Shown here: one piece after another, positions 1 through 7,661 of the stretch
Layout: every line of letters starts with the position of its first letter
Position numbering within the stretch: the first letter of the stretch is position 1
Position numbers and translations under genes: made by a program
The notes under the pieces: generated by a model
Told to the model about the DNA's origin: nothing
Database searches by the model: none
What the model saw: only the letters and a program-made list of their open reading frames with translations
NCBI RefSeq assembly: GCF_003337575.1
Contig: NZ_QPJM01000008.1
Span: 62,001 to 126,000 of the forward strand
Length of the DNA: 64,000 nucleotides
Reading direction: 5' to 3'
Origin: Phyllobacterium bourgognense
GTDB lineage: Bacteria; Pseudomonadota; Alphaproteobacteria; Rhizobiales; Rhizobiaceae

Positions 1-310
1 CGGTCTTTCGCCCCTGCAGAAAATGCCGGTTGAACCCAACTATCAGGTTCCATTCGCGCAGCGGATCAAAGCCGAGGTAAAAATGCCCGTCATTGCTGTC
101 GGACTAATCACCGAGGCGAAACAGGCGGAAGACATCATTGCCAACGGCGACGCCGATGCGATCGCGCTTGCACGCGCAATCCTCTATGACCCTCGCTGGC
201 CGTGGCACGCAGCGGCGGAACTCGGAGCACAGGTCGTGGCTCCCGAACAATATTGGCGATCGCAGCCCCGGAATCATGCGGATCTGTTCAAAATCCCGCA
301 AACAGCCTGA
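1..310 (+). CDS. NADH:flavin oxidoreductase / Old Yellow Enzyme family, C-terminal fragment
   Basis: This is the last ~102 codons of a gene that begins before the window. The end of an FMN-dependent (beta/alpha)8 barrel is visible: a VIAVGLIT strand that would contribute to FMN phosphate binding, an AEDIIANGDADAIALARA segment, and the family-typical LYDPRWPWHAA tail. Such enzymes use NAD(P)H to reduce activated C=C bonds or related substrates in the cytosol, but the substrate cannot be told from this end. The gene stops with TGA at 308-310 and converges on the diguanylate cyclase gene. Confidence 0.85.
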   Translation, partial: GLSPLQKMPVEPNYQVPFAQRIKAEVKMPVIAVGLITEAKQAEDIIANGDADAIALARAILYDPRWPWHAAAELGAQVVAPEQYWRSQPRNHADLFKIPQTA

Positions 311-332
311 ATTAAAACGCGAGCGGTCGTAG

Positions 333-1793
333 CTATTCGAGGTTACGGCGCTCGTTGTCTGACGAATAATGCGAACGCTTGTCCTCGTACATGAGCAGAT
401 CAGCACGCTTGGCCACAGCTTCCAGCTTTTCGCCAATATTGCTGGTGGCCCAACCGATCGATATGTTCAAGGGAATATTGGAGTAATACTGGTTGTTTAT
501 CTCGATAAGGCTGCGGATTTCGTCGATCATGCTTGCGGCGCCAAGCTCATCGATGGCCGGCAGCAGAACGGCGAATTCATCGCCGCCAATACGCGCAGCG
601 TAGCAGGGAGGCTTGACTGCTCCCGCCAGTACCTCGCCAACGCGTCGTAACAAAGCATCTCCAACGCCATGCCCCCACTGATCATTGACCACCTTCAGTC
701 CGTTGAGGTCGAGGATAATGATCGAGACGGGATAAAACTCACGGCGCTCAAGCCTGTTCAGCTCGTCCACGTAGAAGGCGCGGTTGTAAAGCTTGGTGAG
801 CACATCATGCTTGCCGAGATATTCCAGATAAGCCTCGGCCTTCTTGCGCGCCGTGATATCGGTCAAGGATATTTGGACCAAGGACCAATCCTGTTCGTGG
901 CCCGGCAGAACCGAAAATTGCAGCAGCACATGGCGTTCGGTTCCATCAAGTGCATAGTTTACGGTCTCACGCTGATGAAAGAGGTTGCCGTTCCAAAGTT
1001 CGATCAGCTGTTCCCTGAAATGCGCATTCATGCCGTCGCGGAAAATATCGGGAAGCCGGCGCAACAATGTCAGCTTGTCGGGCGCGAGAAACATCCTGAG
1101 CGTCTCGTTGTTGACATCGACAACGCGGATCTCGCTTGCACATTGTCCAACGAATTCAGGATGGACATCGGTAAACACACGAAAATCGATAATACCCTGC
1201 CCCCGCACTTCGTCAAGCAGACGCTTGATGCGGCTGAAATCTTCCACCCAAAGAGATACGGGAGAATATTCAAACAACCCTTCCGCGTAGCGCTTGCTCT
1301 CGATCTGCTGCCGCCGCGCGTCCTCGCGCTCGGTGACGTCTTCGATGGAAAGCAATACCCGCGTCCACGAATCTTCATATCCCGGCAGAACCGCGCCGCG
1401 AAGCTGGATATCCAGCCGGCGACCCGTCAGCGTGTAATTCACTGTACCACTGGAGAATTCGGTATCGCCATCCCACAGAGCCGAGAGCTCCTGTATATGC
1501 GACTGGAGCATGTCGTCGCGAAAGATGGAGTCGAGATTGCCGGTCAGGTGGTTGAAATCATTTGCCTCGAAAAGAGCAAGGGTCTTTTTGTTGACCTTTA
1601 GAACCCGGATCAGGCTTGCGCATTCTCTAATCCGGCCCTCGTCCTCACGCAGATAGGATCTGATATCGGTGACGCCGGATCGCCGCCATTTCTCGAACAG
1701 GTGCTTGACCCCACTGAAATCCTCCAGCCACAACGAGATCGGTGCGAGATCGAATGTCTCGACATCGGCGTGATTATCGACATGCTCATTCAT
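333..1793 (-). CDS. Diguanylate cyclase with two tandem PAS-like sensor domains
   Basis: The 486-residue product has two homologous N-terminal sensor repeats (about 15-150 and 165-310). Each begins with an S-L-W-(L/V)-E-D-F-S motif and carries a VNYxLxG segment, so the pair looks like a duplication. A GGDEF domain follows (about 320-480), with the intact active-site motif RIGGDEF at 401-407 that makes c-di-GMP from two GTP. The usual RxxD inhibitory site just upstream is replaced by KPPC, so product feedback at that site is unlikely. No membrane segment is seen, so the enzyme is probably cytosolic. I chose the ATG at 1793; a GTG at 1898 in the same frame would add 35 residues of unlikely composition. 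It may influence the flagellar locus 4 kb away, but that is inference. Confidence 0.85.
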   Translation of the reverse strand: MNEHVDNHADVETFDLAPISLWLEDFSGVKHLFEKWRRSGVTDIRSYLREDEGRIRECASLIRVLKVNKKTLALFEANDFNHLTGNLDSIFRDDMLQSHIQELSALWDGDTEFSSGTVNYTLTGRRLDIQLRGAVLPGYEDSWTRVLLSIEDVTEREDARRQQIESKRYAEGLFEYSPVSLWVEDFSRIKRLLDEVRGQGIIDFRVFTDVHPEFVGQCASEIRVVDVNNETLRMFLAPDKLTLLRRLPDIFRDGMNAHFREQLIELWNGNLFHQRETVNYALDGTERHVLLQFSVLPGHEQDWSLVQISLTDITARKKAEAYLEYLGKHDVLTKLYNRAFYVDELNRLERREFYPVSIIILDLNGLKVVNDQWGHGVGDALLRRVGEVLAGAVKPPCYAARIGGDEFAVLLPAIDELGAASMIDEIRSLIEINNQYYSNIPLNISIGWATSNIGEKLEAVAKRADLLMYEDKRSHYSSDNERRNLE

Positions 1794-1962
1794 ATAGCGC
1801 GAATCTCTCGGCTGACTGCTGTATCGGCAGCTATCTATATGAACGAAATTCACTGAACAATCATTACCTCGCGCAGAACGAACGCGCGAAGACCGCACCT
1901 CGTCTACACCACACTGTGCAGACGCCTTGAGGGCATCTGCACAGGATCGCTACGGGATGATT

Positions 1963-2682
1963 TTATTCTTCCCGCTGACCGGTCAGGCTGAGCAACAGCT
2001 GGAAGAGGTTGATGAAGTTGAGGTAGAGCGAGAAGGCGCCGAACACCGCCAGCTTCTGCTGCGATTCCGAATCGTAGCTTTCGGCAAACTGCTCCTTGAT
2101 CGATTGCGTGTCCCAAGCTGTCAAACCGATGAAGACCAGAACGCCGGCAACCGAGACAACGAACTGCAGCATGGAGGAGCCGAGGAAGATGTTGACGACA
2201 CTTGCCACGACAACACCGATCAGACCCATAATCAGGAACGAGCTGAACTGGGAGAGATCACGCTTGGTTGTATAACCATAAAGGCTGGTGGCACCGAACA
2301 TGGTGGCCGCTATGAAGAATGTGCGGGCGATGCTGGTCCCGGTAAAGACAAGGAAGATCGACGCCAGCGAAAGCCCCATGACCGCGCAGAATGCCCAGAA
2401 CATGGCCTGTGCGGTTGCTGCCGACATGGTTTGCATTTTGAACGAGAAGAACATCACGAAAGCAAGCGGCGCGAAGATAACGACCCATTTCAGGGGAGTG
2501 GAGAAAATCGGAACATACAGAGCCGGCGTCGAGGCGACGACGAATGCAACAACGCCCGTCAGAACAAGGCCCAGGCCCATATAGTTGTAGATGCGCAGCA
2601 TATGCTGGCGCAGTCCTTCATCGAACAATGCGGCGGACTGTCCGCGCGCTGTGCCCATTTCATAACGAAGTGGTGTATTCAT
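1963..2682 (-). CDS. BI-1/YccA family integral membrane protein (Bax inhibitor-1 like)
   Basis: The 239-residue protein has a short cytosolic N-terminus (start ATG at 2682, residues MNTPLRYEMGTARG) and about seven hydrophobic segments from residue 35 on. The C-terminal TAWDTQ motif is typical of bacterial BI-1/YccA/YbhL proteins, where a pair of Asp residues is linked to pH-gated calcium or ion leak. Length and topology fit the family. It stands alone, downstream of the anti-sigma gene and on the same strand, with only 24 bp between them, so co-transcription is possible. Its physiological role is not shown by the sequence. Confidence 0.85.
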   Translation of the reverse strand: MNTPLRYEMGTARGQSAALFDEGLRQHMLRIYNYMGLGLVLTGVVAFVVASTPALYVPIFSTPLKWVVIFAPLAFVMFFSFKMQTMSAATAQAMFWAFCAVMGLSLASIFLVFTGTSIARTFFIAATMFGATSLYGYTTKRDLSQFSSFLIMGLIGVVVASVVNIFLGSSMLQFVVSVAGVLVFIGLTAWDTQSIKEQFAESYDSESQQKLAVFGAFSLYLNFINLFQLLLSLTGQREE

Positions 2683-2706
2683 GGTTGTGATCCTTTGGCT
2701 GGTTAA

Positions 2707-3480
2707 TCAGTAAAGAGTTTTTGCAAGCTGCGATGCTACTATTTCAAGGTCGGCGGGGCTTGCATCCGATACGAGGGCATAGGCAACGTCACCAATCTGG
2801 AAATAGGCGGCGGTGCTATCATCGATGCGCAACGCTTTCGGCTTCACGACATCGAAACTGCCGGGACGAACCGCGAAAAGCGAGAGCCGCTTCATCTCAT
2901 CGGATCTGATTTCCATCTCGACACTTGGTCCGAAGGCGGACGGGAAAAGCTGGACATCATTGACGATCCACCGGTCCAAAAGTTGTGGCATGGTAATGGC
3001 GGTGGCCGCACGTATTTCTGCAGGATCGTAACTGTTCACCTCGGACTGCGACTTCATCCCTGCCCTGACCAAGGACGTCTTGTGGGCCATCACCGCATCC
3101 GCAACATAAGCCGGCGGCGGTGTCGAGGCGACGACCTCCGAGATGGTGAGCGGGCCAAAGCCGGCATGCGCCAGCCAACCAATACCGACAAGGACGGCGA
3201 CCGCGGCAACACGTTGCAAATTGCCGAGCAACCGGTTTCGCATGAGGCCACGTTCAAGGCGACGCGCTGCTTCACTCGTCTCCGGCGATCCCTTGCTGTG
3301 CATGCCGGTCAGCGCCAGCCGCAATTCGTCCCTCGCCTGCAGATCCGACATGACGCGGGCGGCCTGCTCAGGGTGATGCGAGAGGTAGCGGGCGATCTCG
3401 ATGCGGCGGCCCGCATCCAGCTGGTCGTCGACATAGGCATCAAGGTCGGCCTCAACGACGGGATCGATCGCGTCATTCAT
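2707..3480 (-). CDS. Transmembrane anti-sigma factor partner of the adjacent ECF sigma factor
   Basis: The 257-residue product has an N-terminal helical region (about 1-60) of the kind that sequesters ECF sigma factors, a single membrane segment near residues 92-110 (AVAVLVGIGWLAHAGF), and a ~145-residue C-terminal domain that would be periplasmic. The H-x3-C-x2-C zinc motif of many anti-sigma factors is absent. The ATG at 3480 overlaps the end of the sigma gene by 8 bp, which indicates translational coupling; an upstream TTG at 3495 is less likely. The arrangement implies that an envelope signal releases the sigma factor. The signal is unknown. Confidence 0.75.
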   Translation of the reverse strand: MNDAIDPVVEADLDAYVDDQLDAGRRIEIARYLSHHPEQAARVMSDLQARDELRLALTGMHSKGSPETSEAARRLERGLMRNRLLGNLQRVAAVAVLVGIGWLAHAGFGPLTISEVVASTPPPAYVADAVMAHKTSLVRAGMKSQSEVNSYDPAEIRAATAITMPQLLDRWIVNDVQLFPSAFGPSVEMEIRSDEMKRLSLFAVRPGSFDVVKPKALRIDDSTAAYFQIGDVAYALVSDASPADLEIVASQLAKTLY

Positions 3481-4003
3481 CGCGGCCTCCAACAATTTTC
3501 AGATGTGCGGTTTTGCCGGGCTCAGCCTCGAGAGACCGCAGTGTCGCCCGCGCGCGGCCAATTCTCGACATCAGCGTGCCCATCGGTATTCCCAACGTCG
3601 CTGCAGCTTCTTCATAGGAGAGACCCTCGATCGCTACCAAATGCAAAGCGGCTCGTTGCTCTTCGGGCAGCGAAAAAAACGCATTGCGGACCTCCATTAA
3701 CCGCATGGAATGCTCCTGCGGCGGCTGGAGTATCGTTTCGGTGATGACTGCCAAAGCATTTTCGCGGCGCGCTTCCGACTGGCTCGAACGCTTGCTGTCG
3801 ATAAAACCATTATGCAGGATCGACAAAAGCCAACCCTTCAGGTTTCCGCCATTGCGAAAATGACTGCGCCGCTCATAAGCCCGCACCAGCGTATCCTGCA
3901 CAAGGTCTTCCGCATCGGTTTCATTGCCCGTTAGCGAACGTGCATACCGGCGTAACGAACCAAGCTGGCCAACAACGTCAAAACGGGGTTTCGAATTCTC
4001 CAT
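3473..4003 (-). CDS. ECF-family RNA polymerase sigma factor
   Basis: The 176-residue product has sigma region 2 near the N-terminus (RYARSLTGNETDAEDLVQDT, then NLKGWLLSILHN) and sigma region 4 at the C-terminus (LPEEQRAALHLVAIEGLSYEEAA followed by the helix-turn-helix GIPMGTLMSRIGRARA). Regions 1 and 3 are missing, as is normal for ECF sigma factors. It directs RNA polymerase to a stress or envelope regulon and is presumably held inactive by the overlapping anti-sigma gene. A candidate self-recognised promoter lies immediately upstream (4010-4036). Confidence 0.9.
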   Translation of the reverse strand: MENSKPRFDVVGQLGSLRRYARSLTGNETDAEDLVQDTLVRAYERRSHFRNGGNLKGWLLSILHNGFIDSKRSSQSEARRENALAVITETILQPPQEHSMRLMEVRNAFFSLPEEQRAALHLVAIEGLSYEEAAATLGIPMGTLMSRIGRARATLRSLEAEPGKTAHLKIVGGRDE

Positions 4004-4009
4004 ACGGCG

Positions 4010-4036
4010 TATACGGACCTGCGGCGGATTTATTCC
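4010..4036 (-). promoter_or_regulatory. Candidate ECF-type autoregulatory promoter
   Basis: On the minus strand GGAATAAA (4036-4029) is followed after 13 nt by CGTATA (4015-4010). The -35 GGAAT / -10 CGT layout is typical of promoters read by ECF sigma factors in alphaproteobacteria. If used, transcription would start at or next to the ATG at 4003, giving a leaderless or nearly leaderless message. Only one site was seen, so this is tentative. Confidence 0.35.
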
Positions 4037-4077
4037 CTGCCATCCGCAATTATATCACGCGGCCGCAAATTTGCCGC

Positions 4078-5100
4078 CTAGATCAGCCTCTGCTTTTTAA
4101 GTTCGTCCTTGAGATAGGCATAGTAAATCGGCGCGGCGATGAGGCCAGCGATGCCGAACCAGGCTTCCAGCACGATCATTGCGAGGAGCAATTCCCAGGC
4201 GCGCGATTTGATTCGCGATCCGATGATCCTGGCGTTGAGGAAATATTCGAGCTTGTGGATGATGACCAGAAAGGCCAGCGAACCCACTGCGGCAACAAAG
4301 GAAACACTGAGTGCCACGACGACGATCACGGTGTTGGAGATCAAATTGCCGATAACAGGAAGTAACCCCGCAATGAACGTCACGGCAATCATGGTTTTGA
4401 CCAAGGGCAGGTGAACGCCGAAAAATGGCAGGATTACAACAAGATAGATAGCGGTGAATACTGTGTTCAATGCCGAGATCCGAAGCTGCGAGAACACGAT
4501 ATTACGAAATGCCGCGCTCAATAGCTCGATACGTTCGGCAAGGGCAATCGCGAGCGGGCCTGGCTCGCGTGATGAGGCAACGGTGGAACTAAGCGCGATC
4601 ATTCCCCCGATCACCATGCCGACGATTATTCGCACCAGGAGAACGCCAAGTTCCCTGCCGACGAGCTGAAGCTGGCCGGCATGTTCACGCAGCCACTTTG
4701 CCGCCAGCGTTTCCAGTTCCTCAAGATTTGAGGGGAAATAATCGCGGGCCCAGTTCGGCAGATGTAACTGGGCGGTATCGATGATTTCGGCCATCTTCTG
4801 GAAAAGCGATACTATACCTTCGTCGGAACCATCGGTGAGCAATGCCATGCTGCTCATGACGGCGGCGACGATCACGAGGATGAAAACCAACGCCAGTATT
4901 GCCAACGCTATGGTTTTTGCCAGGTGGCCGGAAATGCCTAATCTGCCGAGCAATGGAGCCGAATAATGGACGAGGTTGTAAACGAGCAGTCCTGAGAGGA
5001 GAGCCGAGAGCAAGCCTAGTTCAAGCACAGCGACGAGCGCGATGAACGACAAAATGTAGGAGGCAATTCGGAGCCTGGTGGCGGTTGGCAAGTGTGTCAC
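4078..5100 (-). CDS. AI-2E family (PerM-like) membrane transporter
   Basis: The 340-residue protein has eight predicted membrane segments: two near the N-terminus (about 10-45), one at about 62-87, then a ~70-residue soluble stretch, and a C-terminal bundle (about 150-330). It ends in the family-typical block EAWFGIAGLIAAPIYYAYLK. Members of this family export autoinducer-2, ions or other small solutes, and the substrate cannot be assigned here. The start is the GTG at 5100; no strong ribosome-binding site precedes it and no ATG lies in a suitable place. The gene stands alone between the ECF sigma gene and the PilZ gene. Confidence 0.85.
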   Translation of the reverse strand: MTHLPTATRLRIASYILSFIALVAVLELGLLSALLSGLLVYNLVHYSAPLLGRLGISGHLAKTIALAILALVFILVIVAAVMSSMALLTDGSDEGIVSLFQKMAEIIDTAQLHLPNWARDYFPSNLEELETLAAKWLREHAGQLQLVGRELGVLLVRIIVGMVIGGMIALSSTVASSREPGPLAIALAERIELLSAAFRNIVFSQLRISALNTVFTAIYLVVILPFFGVHLPLVKTMIAVTFIAGLLPVIGNLISNTVIVVVALSVSFVAAVGSLAFLVIIHKLEYFLNARIIGSRIKSRAWELLLAMIVLEAWFGIAGLIAAPIYYAYLKDELKKQRLI

Positions 5101-5321
5101 CTGAAGGGGCTGTCAATTTTCAGCTGTACCTACTCTTGAAAATGCCCGCGGCGCAAGCACCATTGATCCAGGCACGTAAATCTTCGCGATCCGAGCGCTG
5201 CATTCGAATGAAACATAACGGATTTGCAATTGTTTGCCTGTACAAGCTACGAATGAACCGCCGGCATGAAAGACGTCCGCGCGCCTTTTAACCGGCTTCA
5301 ATTCGGGCCAGGCAAATTTAC

Positions 5322-5663
5322 ATGCCATTATATCAAACGAACACCAAAGCCGAGAAACGCGTCGAGCAGCGCCAGCGAACACGATTGCGATCCGGCAAAC
5401 TCGTGACGCTCGATGGGCAGTTTCTGACCGAATGTCATTTTCACAATCTTGCCGGTGGCGGCGCCAAGATCAGGGTTGTCGGCCAATCCCCCGTCCCGAT
5501 GCGCTTCTGGCTGTTCGACGATCAGTATAGCGGCGCGTTGATGACGGAAGTCGTCTGGCGCCAAGATATGGAACTTGGCGTGCGGTTCGTCGAGGATCCT
5601 GACGTCACACCGTTGACAGACACAATTCTGCGCACGCTTGCCGGCAAATATTATTCACTTTGA
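5322..5663 (+). CDS. PilZ domain c-di-GMP-binding protein
   Basis: The 113-residue product is essentially one PilZ domain. An arginine-rich RxxxR-type motif (RQRTRLR, about residues 22-28) is followed by N-L-A-G-G-G-A-K-I (about 44-52), the counterpart of the (D/N)xSxxG motif, and the fold continues to the C-terminus (VRFVED). PilZ domains bind c-di-GMP and pass the signal to motor, polysaccharide or regulatory partners. The position at the edge of the flagellar locus, with a GGDEF gene 3.5 kb away, suggests a flagellar brake or switch, which is inference. The last 13 bp overlap the end of the convergent gene on the minus strand. Confidence 0.8.
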   Translation: MPLYQTNTKAEKRVEQRQRTRLRSGKLVTLDGQFLTECHFHNLAGGGAKIRVVGQSPVPMRFWLFDDQYSGALMTEVVWRQDMELGVRFVEDPDVTPLTDTILRTLAGKYYSL

Positions 5664-6139
5664 GGTGCTTGCTGACGCTGCAGACCCTTGGTGTTCTGGT
5701 CGCGGATTTCCTTGGCCGTTATGTAGTTGAATTGCTCGACCAGCAGGTCCTTCACCAATGGTTGCGGAAATCGTGCATTGACACCGTCAATGATCGATTT
5801 TTTGACATCATCGAACTTGACGTCCTGGATGTTCTTGACGTCCGAATAATGCCCGTAGAACTGGCTGAAAATCTCGTCATTGATGAAATACGATACCGGA
5901 ATCTTGAAGGACGCGTTCACGGTGTGGTCCAATGTATAGGCCAGCTGAGACACCACATAACCCTGAACCGCATTGTCCACGATGATCGGGACACTGAAGA
6001 CTTCGGTCTTGCCATCGTCCAGTGCCTCCTGAGTGTTGGGTGCAACAGCTGCTGTCGCAGAGTTCTGCCAGACGGCAAGATACAGGGATCCCAGTGCAAC
6101 GGCGCAGATCCACAGGCCGATCAGCACGATACGGATCAT
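5651..6139 (-). CDS. Uncharacterised membrane-anchored protein of the flagellar locus
   Basis: The 162-residue product starts with a hydrophobic segment (MIRIVLIGLWICAVALGSLY) that acts as an anchor or signal peptide. A soluble, probably periplasmic domain follows, with a polar Q-rich tail. I recognise no named domain. Its ATG overlaps the stop of the FlgN-like gene by 4 bp (ATGA), so it is the last gene of the flgJ/flgN operon. That context suggests a role near the basal body or export apparatus. It has no obvious counterpart in enteric flagellar systems. Confidence 0.65.
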   Translation of the reverse strand: MIRIVLIGLWICAVALGSLYLAVWQNSATAAVAPNTQEALDDGKTEVFSVPIIVDNAVQGYVVSQLAYTLDHTVNASFKIPVSYFINDEIFSQFYGHYSDVKNIQDVKFDDVKKSIIDGVNARFPQPLVKDLLVEQFNYITAKEIRDQNTKGLQRQQAPQSE

Positions 6140-6552
6140 GCACCGAGCCCGTTTCTGACCTGGCTGGCCGTGTACGTTCCGTCGGCCTCCTGCGTCTCAA
6201 GCGCATCGCGGATAATTCCCGCGAGCTCTGTCACCGCGCGCAAGTGCAATTTGATAGCATCGCAATTGCGATCAAGCTTCTGACGCAGGCTATCGAGGAC
6301 GGGCTGGAGCGCCTTAAGTGCAGGCGTGTCGACCGTCTTGACAGCCTTGCCCATGGCCTTGTTGAAATCGCGCAGCCCGCGGCTCTTATTGGCATTGATA
6401 CTTGCAAGATCTACCAACTGGCCTTCGAGAAGCAGCCGTGTTTCACGCTCTACGACATCTTCCAAACGACGAATGGCGAAAAGGACGGGTTCCAGCGCCG
6501 GTTCAGGCATATCGCTGCGGTTCTGATCATTGGTCATTATTTCTATTTCCAT
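6136..6552 (-). CDS. FlgN-like flagellar export chaperone (putative)
   Basis: The 138-residue product is almost wholly helical. Its N-terminal half (VLFAIRRLEDVVERETRLLL...) and the later ALKALQPVLDSLRQKLDRN stretch resemble FlgN-type chaperones, which hold the hook-filament junction proteins FlgK and FlgL before export. The start at 6552 is preceded by GGAGAG with 7-nt spacing, better than the ATG at 6573. It lies between the rod-binding gene and the membrane-anchored gene and overlaps the latter by 4 bp. The call rests on size, helical pattern and context, so a distinct flagellar accessory protein remains possible. Confidence 0.55.
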   Translation of the reverse strand: MEIEIMTNDQNRSDMPEPALEPVLFAIRRLEDVVERETRLLLEGQLVDLASINANKSRGLRDFNKAMGKAVKTVDTPALKALQPVLDSLRQKLDRNCDAIKLHLRAVTELAGIIRDALETQEADGTYTASQVRNGLGA

Positions 6553-6593
6553 ATCTGTTCTCTCCAATCTCATCGGCCTTGAGGGTTGGCGCT

Positions 6594-7175
6594 CTAACTC
6601 TGCCTCGAGTTGTCGACGCTTTCCGTTGATTTCAATTGCTTATGAATGAGCTGGCGTTGGATTTGGTGCAAAATGACATTTGAATCCTGGTTTTGAAAAT
6701 GTTGTTGATTTATGGATATCCCCGAAGCTGCTTCCTCAGCTTGTGCTGCAGCTTCAGACTTGGCTTTTTTGGCGCTCTGCTGCTCCAGCATGCGGGCGAC
6801 GCCTATCCCGCCGGCATCGGCCATCTTGTTGGCGACGGCTTCGGCCATCATTGATTTCCAGTACTCTCCGGCAATTCCTTCGCCGAAGACTGCCTGATTG
6901 TCTCCTGCGAACATGGATTCGACAAAGGATTGCAGCATGAAAGCTTCGAACTTTTTGAATGCAGCGTTCGGCGCATGCGATACGCTACCGGCAATGGTGC
7001 CACTTGACGAGGCCGGTTGCTGCATGGAGGCAAAGTTCTCGCGTGACAGCTGCTTCTGTGCCGCGACGCGGTCGGAAGCCATGCTCCGCAACTTCTCCAG
7101 GGAGGTTCGCAACGTGTCCGGATCGGCTGCCATGGCAACATCCAACACCAGATCGGAAGGTGGATTAATAGCCAT
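6594..7175 (-). CDS. flgJ: FlgJ-like rod-binding (rod cap) protein without muramidase domain
   Basis: The 193-residue product contains the rod-binding domain in its middle: FEAFMLQSFVESMF, then FGEGIAGEYWKSMMAE and ANKMADAGGIGVARML (about residues 75-135). This part of FlgJ caps the growing rod in the periplasm. The C-terminal muramidase of enteric FlgJ is absent. A separate lytic transglycosylase gene in the locus (16947-17537) would supply that activity. The ATG at 7175 follows an ACAGGA ribosome-binding site and is preferred to the ATG at 7190. A conserved promoter element lies 51 nt upstream. Confidence 0.8.
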   Translation of the reverse strand: MAINPPSDLVLDVAMAADPDTLRTSLEKLRSMASDRVAAQKQLSRENFASMQQPASSSGTIAGSVSHAPNAAFKKFEAFMLQSFVESMFAGDNQAVFGEGIAGEYWKSMMAEAVANKMADAGGIGVARMLEQQSAKKAKSEAAAQAEEAASGISINQQHFQNQDSNVILHQIQRQLIHKQLKSTESVDNSRQS

Positions 7176-7215
7176 CGATTCCTGTTCCATCCTGTTTCAT
7201 TGCATGCACCCTACC

Positions 7216-7236
7216 CTCCCAAACTTACGGGAGGCT
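7216..7236 (-). promoter_or_regulatory. Conserved flagellar promoter element upstream of flgJ
   Basis: Read towards flgJ the core is CCTCCCGTAAGTTTGG. It matches the shared pattern yTTCrCGCAAGyTTsr found before six other flagellar transcription units and is centred about 51 nt from the start codon. This copy also forms a 6-bp palindrome (CCTCCC...GGGAGG). It is a candidate FtcR site by inference. Confidence 0.5.
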
Positions 7237-7250
7237 TGAGACTTGCATCT

Positions 7251-7658
7251 TCAGATTGCGTGTCTGCCAAGCAGATGCCCCATATACTCGTCCGCTTCGT
7301 CGGCAACCTCGGCTCGCGATATCGTTTTTGCTAAATCACGAAGCCGGCTCTCCAACGTGTCGAGCGTACGCGACGCTTTCAGCAGATTCCGTTTGGCTTC
7401 GACCATGTGTTCGGACAACTGGGCCTGAAGCGACTTGTTGGTCTCGAGACGCTTCAAGATGATAGGCACGGGAACAAACGCGGTTGCACCTACGACAAAA
7501 CGATCTTCCTGCATCCTGAAAAGAGCGTCATTCTCCTCCTTGATCGCAGCCTGTTTTGCATTGAGGCGTGACAGCTCCAGTTCATGGCGCGCTTTGGCGA
7601 GCTTTTGCAGCCTGATCAATCCGAGATAGGATGTCCGGGATGCGTCATGCATGGTCAT
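7251..7658 (-). CDS. FliJ-like coiled-coil flagellar protein (putative)
   Basis: The 135-residue product is predicted to be almost entirely alpha-helical. Heptad-like runs lie at both ends (LIRLQKLAKARHELELSRLN and LLKASRTLDTLESRLRDLAK), as in FliJ, which recruits chaperones and contacts FlhA and the FliI ATPase. Its ATG (7658) lies 3 nt after the fliR stop, so it is in the flhA-fliR transcription unit. Sequence identity with FliJ is not evident. The call rests on size, structure and position. Confidence 0.5.
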   Translation of the reverse strand: MTMHDASRTSYLGLIRLQKLAKARHELELSRLNAKQAAIKEENDALFRMQEDRFVVGATAFVPVPIILKRLETNKSLQAQLSEHMVEAKRNLLKASRTLDTLESRLRDLAKTISRAEVADEADEYMGHLLGRHAI

Positions 7659-7661
7659 CAC

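Noticed and set aside
669-1601. 310-codon open frame on the plus strand opposite the GGDEF gene
   Set aside because: It is the antisense shadow of the diguanylate cyclase gene, whose PAS and GGDEF motifs are clear; the plus-strand product has no domain pattern.
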